8,248 nucleotides of DNA from Pseudomonadota bacterium (lineage in GTDB: Bacteria > Pseudomonadota > Alphaproteobacteria > Rhizobiales > Afifellaceae), in the NCBI GenBank assembly GCA_023417735.1, contig JAEZEK010000489.1:1-8248 (forward strand), given 5' to 3'. A model generated the notes under the pieces. It was not told the DNA's origin, ran no database searches, and was given only the letters and a program-made list of their open reading frames with translations. Within the stretch, counting starts at the first letter, position 1. Each line of letters begins with the position of its first letter. Of the stretch, positions 6,465-8,248 are shown in pieces. Both the position numbers and the translations under genes were made by a program.

Positions 6465-7192
6465 ATTTCAACTCCTGATGAAGCCGTGGCGCCGATCAAT
6501 GCCCGGCGCGCCGTGCACTCGAACACCGGAATCGTGACGTCGGCGCGCGGTGCCGTGATGGCGCGGCTGCTCGTTCCGGCAGGCGTGCGTCCCCCACCCG
6601 AACGCTCAGGGCGCTGACCTCCAGCTCGCCGGCTCGGCCGATGCCCATCGCAGCATTCGTGACGGAGCACCCGCCTTCGTTCGGCCTTGGCCCCGTCGAC
6701 TCCAGCCACATCGGCGAAGCTGACCTTGGTGTCGCTTTCGACATAGACCTTGGCGCGCGACTTCCCGATCGTCATCAGCCCGCCGAACCCTTGGCGGTCG
6801 GCAATGCGCCGGATCGCGAACATCCAGATCAGATAGAACAGGGCGATCGGAAGCAGCCAGGCGAGCATGGTGCCGAGCAACCCGGCAGACGGTGCTCCGG
6901 TGACGGTCACGTCGCTCCCGGCGAGCTTCTCCGCGAGAACGGGATCGACCCTCAGCGTCACGAACCGGCGCTTTCCGTCGGCCGTGGGCGTCTTCAGAGT
7001 GCCTTCGATGCGGCTCTCGCCGACGACGATCTCGCTGATCCCGTCTTCGGCCAAGAGCTGCTCGAACCTGCTGTAGGGGATCTGCTCCACCTCCTCGTAC
7101 GTCGCCCGTAGGACCTGGAAAGCCAGGAGCAGAACGAGCGCCGCCAGCACGTACCAGACGTGAATCTGCCTCTTCTTCTCGTCCGGTTCCAC
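6461..7192 (-). pseudogene. ftsH: FtsH N-terminal fragment (membrane anchor and periplasmic domain), AAA+ and protease domains lost
   Basis: FtsH is a membrane-bound hexameric AAA+ zinc metalloprotease. Here only its N-terminal part is present: KKRQIHVWYVL with helix 1 at about 11-29, the FtsH extracellular domain (about 38-100, IPYSRFEQLL, GTLKTPTADGKRRFVTLRVDP), helix 2 at about 107-127, then AKVYVESDTKVSFADVAGVDGAKAE (147-171). Homology stops at E171 (codon 6680-6682), just before the Walker A region of the AAA+ domain. The last 72 codons to the stop at 6461 are Arg-rich and unrelated. A full protein has about 600-650 residues with GPPGTGKT and HEAGH motifs, which are nowhere in the window. 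Start GTG 7192 is chosen by homology; ATG 7249 in the same frame is possible, and neither has a strong ribosome site. The divergence from housekeeping FtsH suggests an accessory copy. It may be dead or make a membrane-anchored stub. Confidence 0.85.
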
Positions 7193-7282
7193 TGCTGCAT
7201 CCGCGCGGGATCGCCCGCGACAGAACAGCAGGCTCCCCTGACGGCACATTGACCCTGATCAAGACCGCGCCGGCCGGCGTGC

Positions 7283-8191
7283 TCAGCCCAGGGAGAGTGC
7301 ACCGCCCTCCCCCGGCGCGAAGCGGAGGCCGAATCCGCGGCACTCGTCGTTCATGCGCTGCCGGATCCATTCGGATTCCTCGTCGCTCGTCCGCGCCAGG
7401 CGGAAGTTGCGGATCCGGAAGGGAACGAGATCCAGCGAGACGAGCCCGGTCTGGCCCGGTCCGAGCCCGACCATGTACATGAGGACGAGGTCGCCACGGA
7501 ACTCCGCGTATCCGCCGATCCCCTCGTAATCGTTCAAGAAGTCGCCGCAGCCGTAGAGGATCGGCCTGCCGCGGAAAATCTCAACGGCCTTGAAGTGGTG
7601 GGACGAGTGGCCGTGGACGACATCGACCTGACCGCTCGCGACCAGCCTTCGGGCGAAGGCGCGCTGGTCGGCCCCGATGCCGTAGCCCCAGTTGCCGCCC
7701 CAATGGATCGACACGACCGCGACGTCGCCGCGGCGGCGCTCGGACACGATGCGGTCGGCCAGCCTCTCCGCGGTTCCTTCCGACAGGTCCGCGAGCAGGG
7801 CGACGCCGGAGCGGCCCGGGCCGGCAGACCAGTCCGGGGGTACGCCGCTCGAGCCGCAGGCGACGCCATAGACGAGCACGCGGGCCCCGCCGGGGCACGA
7901 GAGCACCGCGGGCGACAGCGCCCGCTCCTCGTCAGCGCCCGCCCCGGCGGTCCTGATGCCGGCGCCGGCGAGAGCGTCCAGCATCTCGGCGAGACCGTCC
8001 CGCCCCCAGTCGAGAACGTGGTTGTTGGCGAGCACGCAGCAATCGATGCCGGCTTGCGCCAGGCAGGGGAGATTGTCCGGGTTCATGCGGTAGTTGATGC
8101 CCTTCGGCGCCGGTCGCGCGGACCGCGTGACGGCCGTCTCCAGGTTTATGATCCGCAGGTCGGGGGCGCGGCGGTCGAGCTCGTCGAGGTC
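7283..8191 (-). pseudogene. CapA-type poly-gamma-glutamate synthesis protein, 5'-truncated
   Basis: The PGA_cap/CapA family is a metallophosphoesterase-like fold linked to poly-gamma-glutamate capsule export in some bacteria and found widely with unknown roles. The frame reads DLDELDRRAPDLRIINLETA, GINYRMNPDNL, CVLANNHVLDWGRDGL, VSIHWGGNWGYG, DVVHGHSSHHFKAVEIFRG, and PILYGCGDFLNDYEGIGGY, all in family order. The likely ligand residues are in NNH, HWG and HGHSSHH. The N-terminal part with the first metal motif (GDVMLGR type), about 60 residues, is absent. Family similarity fades near 8191, and the same frame has a stop at 8222-8224. The only in-frame ATG is 8086, inside the domain, with no convincing ribosome site, so no complete protein can be made. 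The C-terminus is normal. It is on the same strand as the FtsH fragment, 90 nt upstream of it. Confidence 0.8.
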
Positions 8192-8248
8192 GCGGCTCGG
8201 CGCGGAGCTGGTCGATGCGATCTACGGCGAGTACGAGCGCTTCAGCCC
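8192..8248 (+). other. possible fragment of another gene on the plus strand at the right edge
   Basis: From about 8199 the plus strand reads GAELVDAIYGEYERFS with codons ending mostly in G or C, as in the real genes of the window. The minus strand here has a stop in the CapA frame. This suggests that foreign coding sequence, in opposite orientation, replaced the CapA 5' end. The fragment is too short to name, and chance cannot be excluded. Confidence 0.3.

Noticed and set aside
5791..6537. 248-codon plus-strand frame opposite the small membrane protein
   Set aside because: It is antisense to the four-helix protein and of random composition.
7268..7279. 12-bp palindrome CGCCGGCCGGCG between the CapA and FtsH fragments
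   Set aside because: It has no loop, and simple GC palindromes of this size are expected by chance in such DNA.
1..8248. CRISPR array, tRNA or rRNA genes, complete insertion sequence, toxin-antitoxin or defence system
   Set aside because: No repeat-spacer pattern, cloverleaf, transposase motif or paired toxin-antitoxin genes were found on reading both strands.

Overview
The window is GC-rich DNA with the gene content of an alphaproteobacterium, probably in or near the Hyphomicrobiales (Rhizobiales). The clues are an AdoHcy hydrolase of alphaproteobacterial type, an HWE-family histidine kinase beside a single-domain response regulator, a relic of the small DUF3489 family, and frequent GTG starts with clear AGGAG-type ribosome sites. 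These assignments come from reading the translations; no database search was run.

Layout. Positions 1-570 (minus) hold the 5' part of ahcY, which runs off the left edge. It diverges from an intact alpha/beta hydrolase at 763-1728 (plus). The spacer between them carries an AT-rich imperfect palindrome that may be the ahcY operator. Positions 1729-2086 have no recognisable gene. A minus-strand signalling unit follows: an intact PAS-HWE histidine kinase (2687-3673), then a response regulator broken by a frameshift (2287-2653), then a decayed DUF3489 gene (2087-2232). Next comes a decayed PadR-type regulator (3936-4133, minus), divergent from an intact 12-helix MFS transporter (4296-5564, plus). 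A 26-codon ORF overlaps the transporter's stop codon. Positions 5642-5955 hold nothing recognisable.

The right third is a minus-strand block. It contains a 5'-truncated CapA-type gene (7283 to about 8191), an FtsH gene cut off just before its AAA+ domain (6461-7192), a possible 32-aa ORF (6366-6464), and an intact four-helix membrane protein (5956-6363). The last three are tightly packed, with a GTGA overlap and then a 2-nt gap. Past about 8192 the better coding signal is on the plus strand, so the right edge looks like a rearrangement junction.

Overall, ahcY is a housekeeping gene, and the hydrolase, kinase, transporter and small membrane protein look intact. Among them lie at least five damaged genes: response regulator, DUF3489, PadR, FtsH and CapA. 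This looks like an accessory region undergoing decay. I see no CRISPR array, tRNA, rRNA, complete insertion sequence or convincing new defence or biosynthetic system. The most noteworthy points are the kinase that lost its partner, the AAA-less FtsH fragment that still heads a translationally coupled unit, and the density of relics. Sequencing or assembly error is an alternative explanation for the single-base frameshifts.
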